Of a DNA stretch of 64,000 bases, positions 53,400 to 62,508 are shown piece after piece (the stretch's first letter is position 1; the number at the start of each line of letters is the position of its first letter). The stretch comes from Deltaproteobacteria bacterium IMCC39146 (GTDB lineage Bacteria; Desulfobacterota; Desulfuromonadia; Desulfuromonadales; BM103): NCBI GenBank assembly GCA_030005635.1, contig JARUHP010000003.1, forward strand, positions 1 to 64,000, given 5' to 3'. A program made the translations under genes and the position numbers. A model generated the notes under the pieces. It made no database searches, was not told where the DNA came from, and saw nothing but the letters and a program-made list of their open reading frames with translations.

Positions 53400-53549
53400 A
53401 TGACTGGTGCAAATAATGAACTGACTGTTCACATAAAGTTGGAAATCCCAGAAGATCAAGTCGGTATGGATGAAATGCAACTTGTTAACACCCAACTGGC
53501 AGAACTGATCGGGCAAGTCTTACGAATGGACGACACGGACGAGGTGTAA
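53400..53549 (+). CDS. Small acidic hypothetical protein
   Basis: A 49-residue frame starting MTGANNELTVHIKLEIPEDQ and ending DDTDEV, lying exactly between the previous stop and the recombinase start (2-bp gap). No family recognised. Acidic and compact; supported by gene packing only. Confidence 0.5.
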   Translation: MTGANNELTVHIKLEIPEDQVGMDEMQLVNTQLAELIGQVLRMDDTDEV

Positions 53550-53551
53550 TT

Positions 53552-55165
53552 ATGATTGCAGCACTTTATGCACGAGTATCAACGGCAAGGCAGGCGGAGA
53601 AAGAGCTTTCCATTCCTGACCAATTGCAGCAAATGCGTGACTGGTGCGAGCGGCAAGGAATTTCTGTTGCATTGGAGTATCAAGAGCTTGGTGCATCTGC
53701 TACCGATGACAAACGACCAGTGTTTCAGCAAATGATCGCAGAATCTTGCATCAAGCCTGCGCCTGTTGATTTCATCATCGTGCATAGCCTCTCCCGTTTC
53801 TTTCGCGACGCTTTGGAGTTCGGCTTATACGAGAGGCAATTGAACAAACATGGCGTCAAGGTCGTGTCGATCACACAACAAACAAGTGATGACCCATCGG
53901 GAGATATGGCTAAAAGAATCTTTAGTCTCTTCGATGAATACCAGAGCAAAGAGAATGGCAAGCACACCCTGCGAGCTATGAAGGAGAACGCCCGACAAGG
54001 TTACTTCAATGGCTCCGTTCCACCTTTCGGTTATCGTGTTGTTGAAGTCGATCTACCTGGGCGACACGGCAACAAAAAGAAGTTGGAAGTCGATCTCACC
54101 GAAGCCATGATCGTGAACAAGGTTTTTGATCTTTATACCAGTGGCCTCAAGGGAAAGATTTTCGGTATGCAACCGATTGCTAACCACCTCAACCAACGGG
54201 GAACAACTCGAAGAGGATCACAATGGAGCAAAGCCAACGTTGGTGCCCTGCTTGCTGACACGGTTTATGTCGGTGAACATTACTTTAACAAGAGGTGCGG
54301 TAAAACGAACGAAGTCAAACCTAGAGATGAATGGGTTATGTCAAAGGTGCCTCCGATCACTGATCGCGGTACCTTTGACAAAGTTCAGCAGCTACGTGGT
54401 GCACGATCTCCGAAGAACACACCTTCACGGGTTGTCAATTCCCCAACGCTTTTAACTGGTCTACTGAAATGCTCTTGTGGTGCAAGCATGACCATTGCAA
54501 CGGGCAAAGGCGGTAAGTATCGCTATTACAAGTGCACATCCAAAATCAACCTTGGTAAAGACACCTGCAACAGTAGCAACCTTCCTATGGCGAAGCTCGA
54601 TCAGCTAATTCTACAAGCTGTCTCGGAAAAGGTTTTCACTCCTGCACGTGTTGCCGTGATGCTCAACGAGTTCCGAGCCAAGCTAAAGCAATCCCGTTCC
54701 AAGCATGATGACACCCTGCGTCAGTTAAAGAAGGAACTGGACGCCATACAGCAGGCCACAGACCGCTTATTCGAAGCAGTAGAGCAAGGCCTGCTGCCAA
54801 TGGGGCAGACTCTTCGTGAAAGGGCACATAAGCATCAGGCAAGGCGGCAAGAGGTTTTGACTGAAATGGCAGGTCTGCGAAGACAGAAGGAAATGCCACT
54901 CTCGCAGCTGAGCACGAAGAAGATAGATGCTTTCTGCAACGCACTTAAGCAGCGCCTGCAGGATAAAGACTGCAACTTCGGCAAGGAGTACCTGCGGCTC
55001 TTAGTTGACGAGATCAAGGTTGATGGTAAAGAAGTGCGGCTGCAGGGCAGCTATGGTGCCGTGGCAGGGCTGCTGAACAAGTCAAAAGCAGGCAGCCTGA
55101 AAAGAGTGCCCACTTCTGGTACTAGTTGGCTCCCCGTGCTTAACTCGAACTACTCAGCCAAGTAG
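53552..55165 (+). CDS. Large serine recombinase
   Basis: A 537-residue recombinase: resolvase catalytic domain (about 1-150, nucleophile Ser in LYARVSTARQ, conserved HSLSRFFRD), a recombinase domain (about 165-270) and a zinc-ribbon with cysteines (LLKCSCGASM, YYKCTS..DTCN), then a coiled coil. Large serine recombinases integrate and excise elements without host factors. It is the last gene of the RHH/Rep operon, so this block could be a mobile unit by itself inside the panE island. Confidence 0.92.
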   Translation: MIAALYARVSTARQAEKELSIPDQLQQMRDWCERQGISVALEYQELGASATDDKRPVFQQMIAESCIKPAPVDFIIVHSLSRFFRDALEFGLYERQLNKHGVKVVSITQQTSDDPSGDMAKRIFSLFDEYQSKENGKHTLRAMKENARQGYFNGSVPPFGYRVVEVDLPGRHGNKKKLEVDLTEAMIVNKVFDLYTSGLKGKIFGMQPIANHLNQRGTTRRGSQWSKANVGALLADTVYVGEHYFNKRCGKTNEVKPRDEWVMSKVPPITDRGTFDKVQQLRGARSPKNTPSRVVNSPTLLTGLLKCSCGASMTIATGKGGKYRYYKCTSKINLGKDTCNSSNLPMAKLDQLILQAVSEKVFTPARVAVMLNEFRAKLKQSRSKHDDTLRQLKKELDAIQQATDRLFEAVEQGLLPMGQTLRERAHKHQARRQEVLTEMAGLRRQKEMPLSQLSTKKIDAFCNALKQRLQDKDCNFGKEYLRLLVDEIKVDGKEVRLQGSYGAVAGLLNKSKAGSLKRVPTSGTSWLPVLNSNYSAK

Positions 55166-55515
55166 ACCCCCTACACAAAAAAGTCCCGCTCATCGGAGGG
55201 GTGGTAGCGGAGCAAACTCATGCAAAATCTGCCACATCAGCCCAGTAGTGAAAAACTTTCGAGTTGTATTTCCCCTGTCCCTCCCGAAGGACCATCTCAA
55301 ATATTGAACTGACTGATTGGCCATGAACATTTTGGGACCGGTCTCCTCCGGTCCTGTTTGGCGGAAGCGTAAACCTTAAACGTGGAGTAGATAGGCATGC
55401 TTTTGGGCGTTTTGATGCCTGAATTATGTTGAGATTCCGACTCTTTAAACGTCTGATATGGGTGCATTGAGTCGAGATCGTCATAGATTTCACAAGTTAA
55501 CCCATGCCGCTATGC
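55166..55515. other. Intergenic DNA between two recombinase genes
   Basis: No supported gene or clear terminator. May hold an attachment site for either recombinase, but none is identifiable by eye. Confidence 0.4.
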
Positions 55516-55551
55516 TTTACATACCATAAACGGTCGTTTATAGTATGTAAA
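55516..55551 (+). promoter_or_regulatory. Palindromic operator containing a sigma70 promoter
   Basis: TTTACATAC.ATAAACG GT CGTTTAT.GTATGTAAA, 17-base arms with one mismatch. Within it TTTACA (55516-55521) and TATAGT (55539-55544) are 17 bp apart, a good promoter. A dimeric repressor (possibly the following resolvase) would block it directly. Confidence 0.7.
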
Positions 55552-55573
55552 ACATTGGAGAGGGAGGTCTTGC

Positions 55574-56227
55574 ATGAGTTACGTTGCGTATTACAGGGTT
55601 AGCACCAAAGCACAGGGCGAGAGTCGCTTAGGGCTTGAGGGTCAGCAGGCGATTGTCGAGCATTTCGCCAAGGACGGCGAGATAGTCGGCGAGTTTACAG
55701 ACATTGCATCCGGTTCAACTACTAACGGTAGGAAGGAACTGGCCAAAGCAATCAAGCTGTGCAAGCTGGGAGATCATACGCTGATCGTAGCGAAAGCAGA
55801 CCGGCTGAGCCGTAGTGTTATGGATGCACTGACCATACTAGAAGACCTTGACGGCAGACTAACCTGCTGTGATTGCCCCAACACCGACAAGTTCACGCTA
55901 ACGCTGATCTTCGCTGTTGCCGAGCGGGAGCGAGAGCTGATCAGTATCAGAACGAAGGCTGCATTGGATGCCAAGCGGCGCAGGGAAGGGCGACAGAAGA
56001 TCAATGGCAGCCCGCAGAATTTGACTAACGCAGCACGAGCTAAAGGGCGGACAGTCCGAACTGAGCTTGCCATTGAGCGAAACCATCAAGCCCTGACTAT
56101 GGCTAGGGAGATGCGAACCGGTGGCAGGAGTTTGACCTATATTGCTGACAAGTTGAATCACTCCGGTATGACAACTAGCCGAGGATGTCAGTTTAAGCCT
56201 ACCAGCGTGTCAAGACTCCTTGGGTAG
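55574..56227 (+). CDS. Resolvase/invertase-type serine recombinase
   Basis: A 217-residue protein: resolvase domain (about 1-140, nucleophile Ser in YYRVSTKAQ, ADRLSRSVMDALTI, FAVAERERELISIRTKAAL) and a C-terminal HTH (MREMRTGGRSL-like region ITYIADKLNHSG). GAGGGAGG precedes ATG. Small serine recombinases act as resolvases, invertases or transposon proteins. It does not look like a partner of the larger recombinase. Confidence 0.9.
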   Translation: MSYVAYYRVSTKAQGESRLGLEGQQAIVEHFAKDGEIVGEFTDIASGSTTNGRKELAKAIKLCKLGDHTLIVAKADRLSRSVMDALTILEDLDGRLTCCDCPNTDKFTLTLIFAVAERERELISIRTKAALDAKRRREGRQKINGSPQNLTNAARAKGRTVRTELAIERNHQALTMAREMRTGGRSLTYIADKLNHSGMTTSRGCQFKPTSVSRLLG

Positions 56228-56339
56228 CCTCTACGGCACATAGTTTTTTTTGTTACTGCTCTAGCAATCTGTGACCCTTGTTGGTGCGATCTGGGCGATA
56301 ATAGCGTTGCTCACTATTCATACCACCTTCTCCTCCTTG

Positions 56340-57689
56340 CTAGTCAAAATCGAATACGATCTTAGAGACAGCCGCATAGAGCATCGAGGGCTTATACTCT
56401 TTAGCATAACGACCAAACGTTTGGCCTTGCAATGTGTGACCAAGCAACTCAGCGATCATAGGGCCTTCAGCTCCAGCATGTTTAAGGGCAGTGGCAAAGG
56501 AATGACGGAAGGAATGGAAGGTTACTTTTGAATCTGTAATTTCACACTTTTTGCGTAGAAATTTCCCGTACCATTCTCCTATGAACCTGCCTCTACGGCC
56601 AAAGCGGTCTGCGGGGAGCCGTGGAAACAAATAGGCATCGCACTCGGTTGTCTTTGTCTGTTCAATATGCACCTTGAGACCTAGTTTGAGGAGTTGCGGG
56701 TGGACAGGCACAATCCTTTTGCTGGAGGCCGTTTTCAGGTGGGTACCGTCTATGTTAAAGCATAGAGCGCCGTCTAGTGAGATTAAGTCAGACAGGCGCA
56801 ATTGGGCTATCTCTTCCAGTCGAAGACCTGTGTAAAGAGCGATGATCGGCATCCAGTATCTCTCTGGGTGGCTACCTTGAGGGTCAGGTAACTTGGAAAG
56901 GACGGTTTGAAGCTGAGTCGATGAATATGCTTTTCGCTGTTCGGTGGCTCTAGTCTTTAGGGGGATCGTGAGCCTTTCGGCTGGATTCCTGTTCATGAAT
57001 CCTTGATCTACTGACCATTTAAATACACTGTTCAATAGGGTTAGATGTTGGTTTACTGTTTTTGGGCCCCTTGGCTTTTGCTTGCCAGCCCCCTGTCTCC
57101 CCTTACCGTTCAAAAGTTGATCCCGGCAAGATACACAGTCTGGGCGAGTTATGTGAGACAGCTGCTTGTCCCCGAGGATAGTGAGAAGAAGCTTCAAGGT
57201 GCTTGTAAACTCTAGCGCGGTTCTTGGAGACCATCTTTGCTTTCGCTCCTTCACATATTGGTTGATTGCTTCGCTGAAAAATAGTGACGCTGGAGCCTCT
57301 TCTGGTCGTGTCCACATGCTCTTTGGTGCTGTTGTTTGCCCTAGTAATGGGCTAGTGGGTGCCCTGTGTGTCCTGTCGGGTGCAGGTATGGTCAGCCTCT
57401 TCACTCTAAGGATGGCAAAGAGGTTTTGAACTTCGCTCTCATAAGCTGAAGCTAGGCCCTTTGCTGCTCTAATGTCTCTGGTTCTGAGTGAACGTTTAAT
57501 CTCTCTATGGGGGAAGTCTTGTCTGAGGTCTTTCGGAATGGCGATACGGAAGTAATAGGTTCTGCCTCGCGTAATAAGATGAGGTGTGCTGAGGATGTTG
57601 TGGGTATGGGTGGCTGCCCTTGAGTGTTGTCCTCTGAGACTGTGCTTGCTGGACGGCGCGTTGCTCGATTGGTTGCTGTTCTTCAACAT
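56340..57689 (-). CDS. Tyrosine-type site-specific integrase
   Basis: A 449-residue integrase. The N-terminal part has a DUF6538-like domain (HLITRGRTYYFRIAIPKDLR), a SAM-like core-binding domain and a catalytic domain with Arg in TGLRLEEIAQL, HSFRHSFATAL (His/Arg), GHTLQG (His) and Tyr in FGRYAKEY. Its 3' end faces the island; its start lies 63 bp from the restored panE stop. This is the classic integrase-next-to-attachment-site layout, so it is the likely enzyme that placed the island in panE. Confidence 0.93.
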   Translation of the reverse strand: MLKNSNQSSNAPSSKHSLRGQHSRAATHTHNILSTPHLITRGRTYYFRIAIPKDLRQDFPHREIKRSLRTRDIRAAKGLASAYESEVQNLFAILRVKRLTIPAPDRTHRAPTSPLLGQTTAPKSMWTRPEEAPASLFFSEAINQYVKERKQRWSPRTALEFTSTLKLLLTILGDKQLSHITRPDCVSCRDQLLNGKGRQGAGKQKPRGPKTVNQHLTLLNSVFKWSVDQGFMNRNPAERLTIPLKTRATEQRKAYSSTQLQTVLSKLPDPQGSHPERYWMPIIALYTGLRLEEIAQLRLSDLISLDGALCFNIDGTHLKTASSKRIVPVHPQLLKLGLKVHIEQTKTTECDAYLFPRLPADRFGRRGRFIGEWYGKFLRKKCEITDSKVTFHSFRHSFATALKHAGAEGPMIAELLGHTLQGQTFGRYAKEYKPSMLYAAVSKIVFDFD

Positions 57690-57751
57690 GGCATGCCAAG
57701 CTCCTTTTGGCTTGTACCAGTTGCTGTGCCAGCAGAAGTTTCAGGTCATAT

Positions 57752-58672
57752 TTAGGACGTTGGAGGCTCGGTTGCTTGCAGAATGGCATGGAGCATGGCG
57801 GTCCGGGGCATCGGCGTCTTGGTGCGAGCGGCCTGCTGCAGCGGGTTCGCATAGATCGCGGCAAGCTCCAGGGGTGCTCCCTGTTGACGATCAATCATCA
57901 TGCTTGGCCGGTAGGCGCCCATGCCTGCAGTTGTCTGTAGCATCGGTTCAATAGTGGCCGTTGCATCGATGGCTTCCGATAACCCTTGCTGGTTGGCGGC
58001 TGCGATCACTTCCTGCATGATTTCCGTGATCAGCTGCCTGGTTTCCGGTCCGCTGAGAAGTTGATTGGTCGGGAGGCCGGTTAAGGCGCAGAGGCCGTTG
58101 AAGGGGATGTTCCAGACCAACTTTTCCCAACGGATTCGGGTTAGGTCGCTGCCAGTGGTGCAGGGGATGCCCGCTTGATTGAAGGTTTTGGACAGGGCCT
58201 CGAGTCTGCTGCCCGGTTTTTGGGCGAATTCAGCGATGCGGATGGAGCCCTGGTCAAGGTGGTGAACTGTGCCGGGTTCGCCGCGGTTACAGCAGAGAAA
58301 GGCAACCCCACCTACGATCTGCTCCGCGGTGAAGGCCGTTGCCAACAGCTCCTCGTTGCCGAGGCCGTTTTGCAGGGTCAGGATTGTGGTTTCGTCGGAC
58401 ACCAACGGGCTGACAAGTTCAATAAGTGACTGATTGGCATAGGTTTTCAAGCCGATCAAGACCAGATCGATCGGGCCTATCTCTGTGCTGTTGCGGTAGC
58501 CCTTGACTTGTTGCAGGTGGAAATCGCCACGAGGTGAAGTGACTTTCAAGCCCGATAAAGTGATCGACTGGTAGTCGCGACGCAGGAGGAAATGAACATC
58601 ATGTCCGGCCCGTTGCAACAGGCCTCCATAAAAAAGCCCAAGAGCTCCGGAGCCGATTACACCAATACGCAT
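57752..58672 (-). CDS. panE: 2-dehydropantoate 2-reductase (ketopantoate reductase)
   Basis: A 306-residue NADPH enzyme of pantothenate/CoA synthesis that reduces ketopantoate. N-terminal Rossmann fold with GVIGSGALGLFYGGLL (GxGxxG), nucleotide-binding RRDYQSI, substrate-binding LTLQNGLGNEE and the C-terminal helical domain (RIRWEKLVWNIPFNGL, GAYRPSMMIDRQQGAP). The final residues are ATEPPTS, supplied by the junction with the island, against PPDQDNS in the displaced tail at 37978. AGAGGAC precedes ATG. The integration leaves the enzyme apparently functional. Confidence 0.93.
   Translation of the reverse strand: MRIGVIGSGALGLFYGGLLQRAGHDVHFLLRRDYQSITLSGLKVTSPRGDFHLQQVKGYRNSTEIGPIDLVLIGLKTYANQSLIELVSPLVSDETTILTLQNGLGNEELLATAFTAEQIVGGVAFLCCNRGEPGTVHHLDQGSIRIAEFAQKPGSRLEALSKTFNQAGIPCTTGSDLTRIRWEKLVWNIPFNGLCALTGLPTNQLLSGPETRQLITEIMQEVIAAANQQGLSEAIDATATIEPMLQTTAGMGAYRPSMMIDRQQGAPLELAAIYANPLQQAARTKTPMPRTAMLHAILQATEPPTS
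57762..57907. repeat. Right attachment copy of the panE 3' end (146-bp direct repeat)
   Basis: Matches 37997-38142 with three mismatches (G/T, A/C and A/G as read on the plus strand); two are silent in PanE. This copy is joined to the full panE frame. Confidence 0.92.
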
Positions 58673-58675
58673 TTT

Positions 58676-58702
58676 GTCCTCTCGACAGTTTGTTGTTCTG
58701 TC
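58676..58702. promoter_or_regulatory. Hairpin between panE and carD
   Basis: CCTCTCGACAG and CTGTCGAGG arms around a T-rich loop in the divergent gap; possibly an operator or attenuator. Confidence 0.4.
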
Positions 58703-58802
58703 GAGGCTCTTGCGTGAACAAACCCGCGAATAATCTGGGTTTCCTTGACTGCAGAGGCCTCTTGTGCTAAGTTGTCTATTTCCATAGGGAGAAATAACAA
58801 TA

Positions 58803-59285
58803 ATGTTTAAAATTGGTGACCGAGCTGTATACCCTGCACAAGGGGTCGGTGTTGTTGAAAATATTGAGTCTCGCGAGTTCTGCGGTCAAATCAACGATTT
58901 TTATATCCTGCGTATCATAGATAACGATATGACCATTATGGTCCCGGTGGGCAATGCCAGTCAGGTTGGTTTGCGTACTCTGATCAGTAAAGACAAAGTC
59001 GAGACAATATACAATGTCCTCGAGGAAAAGCAAGTTGGCTCTTTGGCGATTGCTTCCTGGAGCCGCCGACAGCGTGAATACAACGATAAGATCAAAACGG
59101 GTGACCCGATTGATGTTGCTGAAGTTCTGCGCGAGCTTTATCTGATCAAGGAAGAGAAAGAACTTTCTTACGGCGAGAAAAAAGTCCTCGAGCTTGCTAG
59201 ACGGCTGCTGGTCAAGGAGCTGGCTCTTGCCGAAGGGATCGAGGAAGATATGGTGACGGAACGCCTCGAAAATATGGTCAACTGA
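58803..59285 (+). CDS. carD: CarD-family transcription regulator
   Basis: A 160-residue protein: N-terminal RNA polymerase-interacting Tudor-like domain (FKIGDRAVYPAQGVGVVENIE, about 1-55) and a helical DNA-binding C-terminus (about 60-155: SWSRRQREYNDKIKTGDPID, ELSYGEKKVLELARRLLVKE). CarD proteins stabilise open promoter complexes, notably at rRNA promoters. GGGAGAAAT precedes ATG. It heads the carD-ispD-ispF block typical of delta-proteobacteria. Confidence 0.95.
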   Translation: MFKIGDRAVYPAQGVGVVENIESREFCGQINDFYILRIIDNDMTIMVPVGNASQVGLRTLISKDKVETIYNVLEEKQVGSLAIASWSRRQREYNDKIKTGDPIDVAEVLRELYLIKEEKELSYGEKKVLELARRLLVKELALAEGIEEDMVTERLENMVN

Positions 59286-59312
59286 TTTCTGAAGGAATGA
59301 AACAAGAATTTA

Positions 59313-59349
59313 GGGCCGGGTGCTAATGTGCACTCGGCCCTTATTATTT
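59313..59349 (+). terminator. Intrinsic terminator after carD
   Basis: GGGCCG.GTGC / GCAC.CGGCCC stem followed by TTATTATTT. Confidence 0.85.
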
Positions 59350-59506
59350 GTGTCAGCGAAACTGTCTTCTAATTAATTATTTTCAAATGGCAGTAAATAC
59401 GATAGAAATAGCAGGTCGAATCGCACATGAGTGGTTTTTGGGACCCCCTTGCAAAGCCGAAAGGCTGGTAGGCAGGACTTTTGACGACTGACGACAGGAA
59501 AAGCCT

Positions 59507-60208
59507 ATGAATGTTCATGTTCTGATCCCTGCTGCAGGCAGCGGCAGCAGGATCGGTGGTGATACGAGAAAGCAGTACCTGGAGCTTGGTGATCGGCCGA
59601 TTCTGGTACAGACGCTGTCGCGGCTTGCTGATCAGCCGCAAGTTTCGTCAATTCACCTGGTTGTTCCTGAGGAGGATGTCGCCACTTGTCGGGCCGACCT
59701 TGTAGAACGCTATGGTCTGGAAAAGATCGGTATCGTGATTGCCGGGGGCGCAGAACGTCAGGACTCTGTACGTAATGGGCTGGAGGCTTGTGGCGCTGCG
59801 GATCAGGACGTGATTCTGATTCATGATGGCGTTCGCCCTTTTTTTCCGCAGGAGCAGATAGGTCCACTGGTGCAAATGGCTACTGTCGAGGGAGCTGCGA
59901 TTCTGGCTGTTCCGGCACAGGATACGATCAAAGAAGTGTTTGACGGGCTGGTACGCTCGACCCTGGATAGAAGCCTGCTCTGGCAGGTGCAGACCCCCCA
60001 GGCGTTTCGCTGCGATAGAATTCGTGAAGCTCACAGACGGGCTTACGCTGGTGGCTACCTTGGCACCGATGATGCCTCCCTGGTTGAATGGTGCGGTTGG
60101 CCGGTTGCTGTTCTTCCCGGCCATCCACACAATATCAAGATAACGACGCCGGCAGATCTGGCCCTGGCCAGGGCCTTGATCGCGGCAGGAGAGGTCTCTC
60201 TGACATGA
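59507..60208 (+). CDS. ispD: 2-C-methyl-D-erythritol 4-phosphate cytidylyltransferase
   Basis: A 233-residue enzyme of the MEP isoprenoid pathway, coupling CTP to methylerythritol phosphate. Seen: the CTP-binding GSGSRIGGDTRKQYLELG (about 11-28), IAGGAERQDSVRNGL (about 84-98), DGVRPF and the C-terminal KITTPADL. AGGAAAAGCC precedes ATG. Its TGA overlaps the ispF ATG (ATGA), so the two are co-translated. Confidence 0.96.
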   Translation: MNVHVLIPAAGSGSRIGGDTRKQYLELGDRPILVQTLSRLADQPQVSSIHLVVPEEDVATCRADLVERYGLEKIGIVIAGGAERQDSVRNGLEACGAADQDVILIHDGVRPFFPQEQIGPLVQMATVEGAAILAVPAQDTIKEVFDGLVRSTLDRSLLWQVQTPQAFRCDRIREAHRRAYAGGYLGTDDASLVEWCGWPVAVLPGHPHNIKITTPADLALARALIAAGEVSLT

Positions 60209-60687
60209 TACGCATTGGTCATGGTTTCGATGTGCATCGCCTGGTTCCCGATCGTCCTTTGATCCTGGGAGGCGTTACCATTCCCTACGAGTATGGTCTG
60301 CACGGGCATTCAGATGCTGATGTTTTGCTGCATGCGGTTTCTGATGCCATCCTCGGCGCTCTGGGTCTTGGTGATATAGGACGTTACTTCCCTGACACTG
60401 ATGAGACCTACAAGGGAATCAATAGTGTGTTGCTTCTGGAACATGTCGTCGGTTTGGCAACGGCCCGGGGTTTTCGGGTTAGCAATCTGGACACGACTGT
60501 CGTTGCACAGCGTCCCAAGTTGGCACCTTTTGTTGCCCAGATGGTGGTCAACTTGGCTAAGGTTTGCCAGATCCCGGGTGGCTGCGTGAATGTGAAGGCG
60601 ACAACAACCGAGCAGCTTGGCTTTACCGGCCGCGGTGAAGGTATCTCCGCACATGCAGTAGTGTTGATGGCCACCAGCGATAGTTAA
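60205..60687 (+). CDS. ispF: 2-C-methyl-D-erythritol 2,4-cyclodiphosphate synthase
   Basis: A 160-residue enzyme, next-but-one step of the MEP pathway after IspD. Metal ligands in GHGFDVHRL (Asp/His) and GHSDADVLLHAV, the FPDTD motif and TTTEQLGFTGRGEGI at the end. ATG 60205 is the proper start, overlapping ispD; a longer frame to 60088 is a shadow. Confidence 0.96.
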   Translation: MIRIGHGFDVHRLVPDRPLILGGVTIPYEYGLHGHSDADVLLHAVSDAILGALGLGDIGRYFPDTDETYKGINSVLLLEHVVGLATARGFRVSNLDTTVVAQRPKLAPFVAQMVVNLAKVCQIPGGCVNVKATTTEQLGFTGRGEGISAHAVVLMATSDS

Positions 60688-60780
60688 TAGGTTTAACGAG
60701 ATATTGTCCGAGGCGAAACTTTGTGTTGAGGCCCGGATTTTAGCTGAATACTGAAAATAAATTCGAGGAGTAGCCTTCAT

Positions 60781-62466
60781 ATGAGTCATCCCCCTGTGCA
60801 GTTGGGCCCCAACTTTATCCGTCATATCGTCGATGAGGATCTGGCCAGCGGTAAGCATAAAAGCGTTGTTACGCGTTTCCCGCCCGAGCCCAACGGTTAT
60901 CTGCATATCGGTCACGCTAAATCGATCTGTCTCAATTTCGGCCTGGCCGCTCTTTACCAGGGGCGATGTCACCTGCGCTTTGATGACACCAACCCGGTCA
61001 AGGAAGAGCAGGAATATATCGATGCTATTAAAATCGATGTGAGCTGGCTCGGTTTTGACTGGGGCGAGCATGAATATCACGCCTCGGATTATTTCGAGGC
61101 TTTGTACGCTTTTGCAGAAAAACTGGTCGAAAAAGGGCTGGCCTTTGTTTGTGATCTGCCTCCCGAGGAGATGCGTGAATATCGCGGCACCTTGACGGAG
61201 CCGGGCAAAGAGAGCCCTTACCGCAGCCGTACTGTTGAGGAGAATCTCGACCTTCTGCGACGCATGCGTGCGGGTGAATTTGATGATGGCTCACGGGTAT
61301 TGCGTGCCAAGATTGATATGGCTGCGCCCAATATGAATCTTCGCGACCCGGTGCTTTACCGGATTCTGCGTGCGACGCATCCCCGCACCGGCGATGCCTG
61401 GTGTATCTATCCGATGTACGATTTCGCTCACGGGCAATCAGACTCCATTGAACAGATCACCCACTCTCTCTGCACCCTCGAGTTTCAGGATCATCGGCCT
61501 CTTTATGATTGGCTCTGTGAGGCGCTGGAGATTTATCATCCACAACAGATCGAGTTTTCACGTCTGAATCTGACTTATACGGTGATGAGTAAGCGCCGGC
61601 TGCTGGAGTTGGTCAATGAAAAGCATGTCTCCGGCTGGGATGATCCGCGCATGCCGACCCTCTCGGGAATGCGACGCCGTGGCTTTACCGCCGCGGCAAT
61701 TCGCACTTTCTGTGAAAGAATCGGTGTCGGCAAGAGCGACAGTGTTATTGATATGAGCACCCTGGAAGATTGTGTTCGTGAAGACCTTGATCAGATAGCA
61801 CCTCGTGCCATGGGGGTCTTGCGTCCACTCAAGGTGACCATCACCAATTATCCGGAAGGGCAGAGCGAAGAGTTTACAGCCCCCAAGCATCCTAAAAAAC
61901 CTGAAATGGGCAGCCGAACGATTCCTTTCGGTCGTGAGATTTACGTTGATCGGGATGATTTCATGGAAGATCCGCCGAAGAAGTTTTTCCGACTGGGCCC
62001 GGATCGTGAAGTGCGGCTGCGTTATGGTTATATCATTCGCTGCGATGAGGTGATCAAGGACCCCGTGAGTGGTGAGGTCACAGAGTTACGCTGCAGTTAC
62101 GATGCGGAGACTGGTGGTGGCGTTTTGCCGGAAGGACGTAAAAAGGTAAAGGGAATCATCCACTGGGTTTCTGCGAAGCACGCTGTGCCGGTTGAGGTCC
62201 GTCTTTATGATCGTCTGCTCAGTGTTGCCGACCCTGCCTCTGAGAAGGATCGTGATTATCGCGAGCTCCTCAACCCGGAATCTCTCGAGGTGCTTGCTGA
62301 TGCTCTTGTAGAGCCTGGGCTTGCCGACGCGGCTGTCGGGGAAACCTTCCAGTTTGAGCGTCTCGGTTATTTCTGTGTCGACGGCAAAGGCTCACAGTCA
62401 GATAAGTTGGTGTTCAATCGCAGTGTGACCTTACGCGACACCTGGGCGAAGTTGGCCAAGGGTTAG
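60781..62466 (+). CDS. glnS: Glutaminyl-tRNA synthetase
   Basis: A 561-residue class I synthetase charging tRNA-Gln. HIGH motif in [15 protein letters not shown] (about 36-50), the RFDDTNP motif, the KMSKS-equivalent VMSKRRL (about 270), [14 protein letters not shown], and C-terminal anticodon-binding barrels (about 340-555). Length fits bacterial GlnS. GAGGAG precedes ATG. Its presence means this organism can charge Gln directly, not only through the Glu-tRNA amidotransferase. Confidence 0.97.
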   Translation: MSHPPVQLGPNFIRHIVDEDLASGKHKSVVTRFPPEPNGYLHIGHAKSICLNFGLAALYQGRCHLRFDDTNPVKEEQEYIDAIKIDVSWLGFDWGEHEYHASDYFEALYAFAEKLVEKGLAFVCDLPPEEMREYRGTLTEPGKESPYRSRTVEENLDLLRRMRAGEFDDGSRVLRAKIDMAAPNMNLRDPVLYRILRATHPRTGDAWCIYPMYDFAHGQSDSIEQITHSLCTLEFQDHRPLYDWLCEALEIYHPQQIEFSRLNLTYTVMSKRRLLELVNEKHVSGWDDPRMPTLSGMRRRGFTAAAIRTFCERIGVGKSDSVIDMSTLEDCVREDLDQIAPRAMGVLRPLKVTITNYPEGQSEEFTAPKHPKKPEMGSRTIPFGREIYVDRDDFMEDPPKKFFRLGPDREVRLRYGYIIRCDEVIKDPVSGEVTELRCSYDAETGGGVLPEGRKKVKGIIHWVSAKHAVPVEVRLYDRLLSVADPASEKDRDYRELLNPESLEVLADALVEPGLADAAVGETFQFERLGYFCVDGKGSQSDKLVFNRSVTLRDTWAKLAKG

Positions 62467-62508
62467 TCTTGGTTTAAGAGTGCAACCTAAAGGTCTTGGA
62501 CCCATCAT

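Larger units (their letters stand above)
38143..57761. mobile_element. ~19.6-kb genomic island integrated at the 3' end of panE
   Basis: The segment is bounded by 146-bp direct repeats of the panE 3' end (37997-38142 and 57762-57907). It carries a tyrosine integrase next to the right repeat, a P4-type primase/helicase and an initiator-like protein, two serine recombinases and an HNH/AP2 protein. The right repeat restores an intact panE with a changed C-terminus (PPTS rather than PPDQDNS). Gene content and repeats indicate site-specific integration. The mix of recombinases suggests nested elements. The island ends are exact only to within the repeat. Confidence 0.85.
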
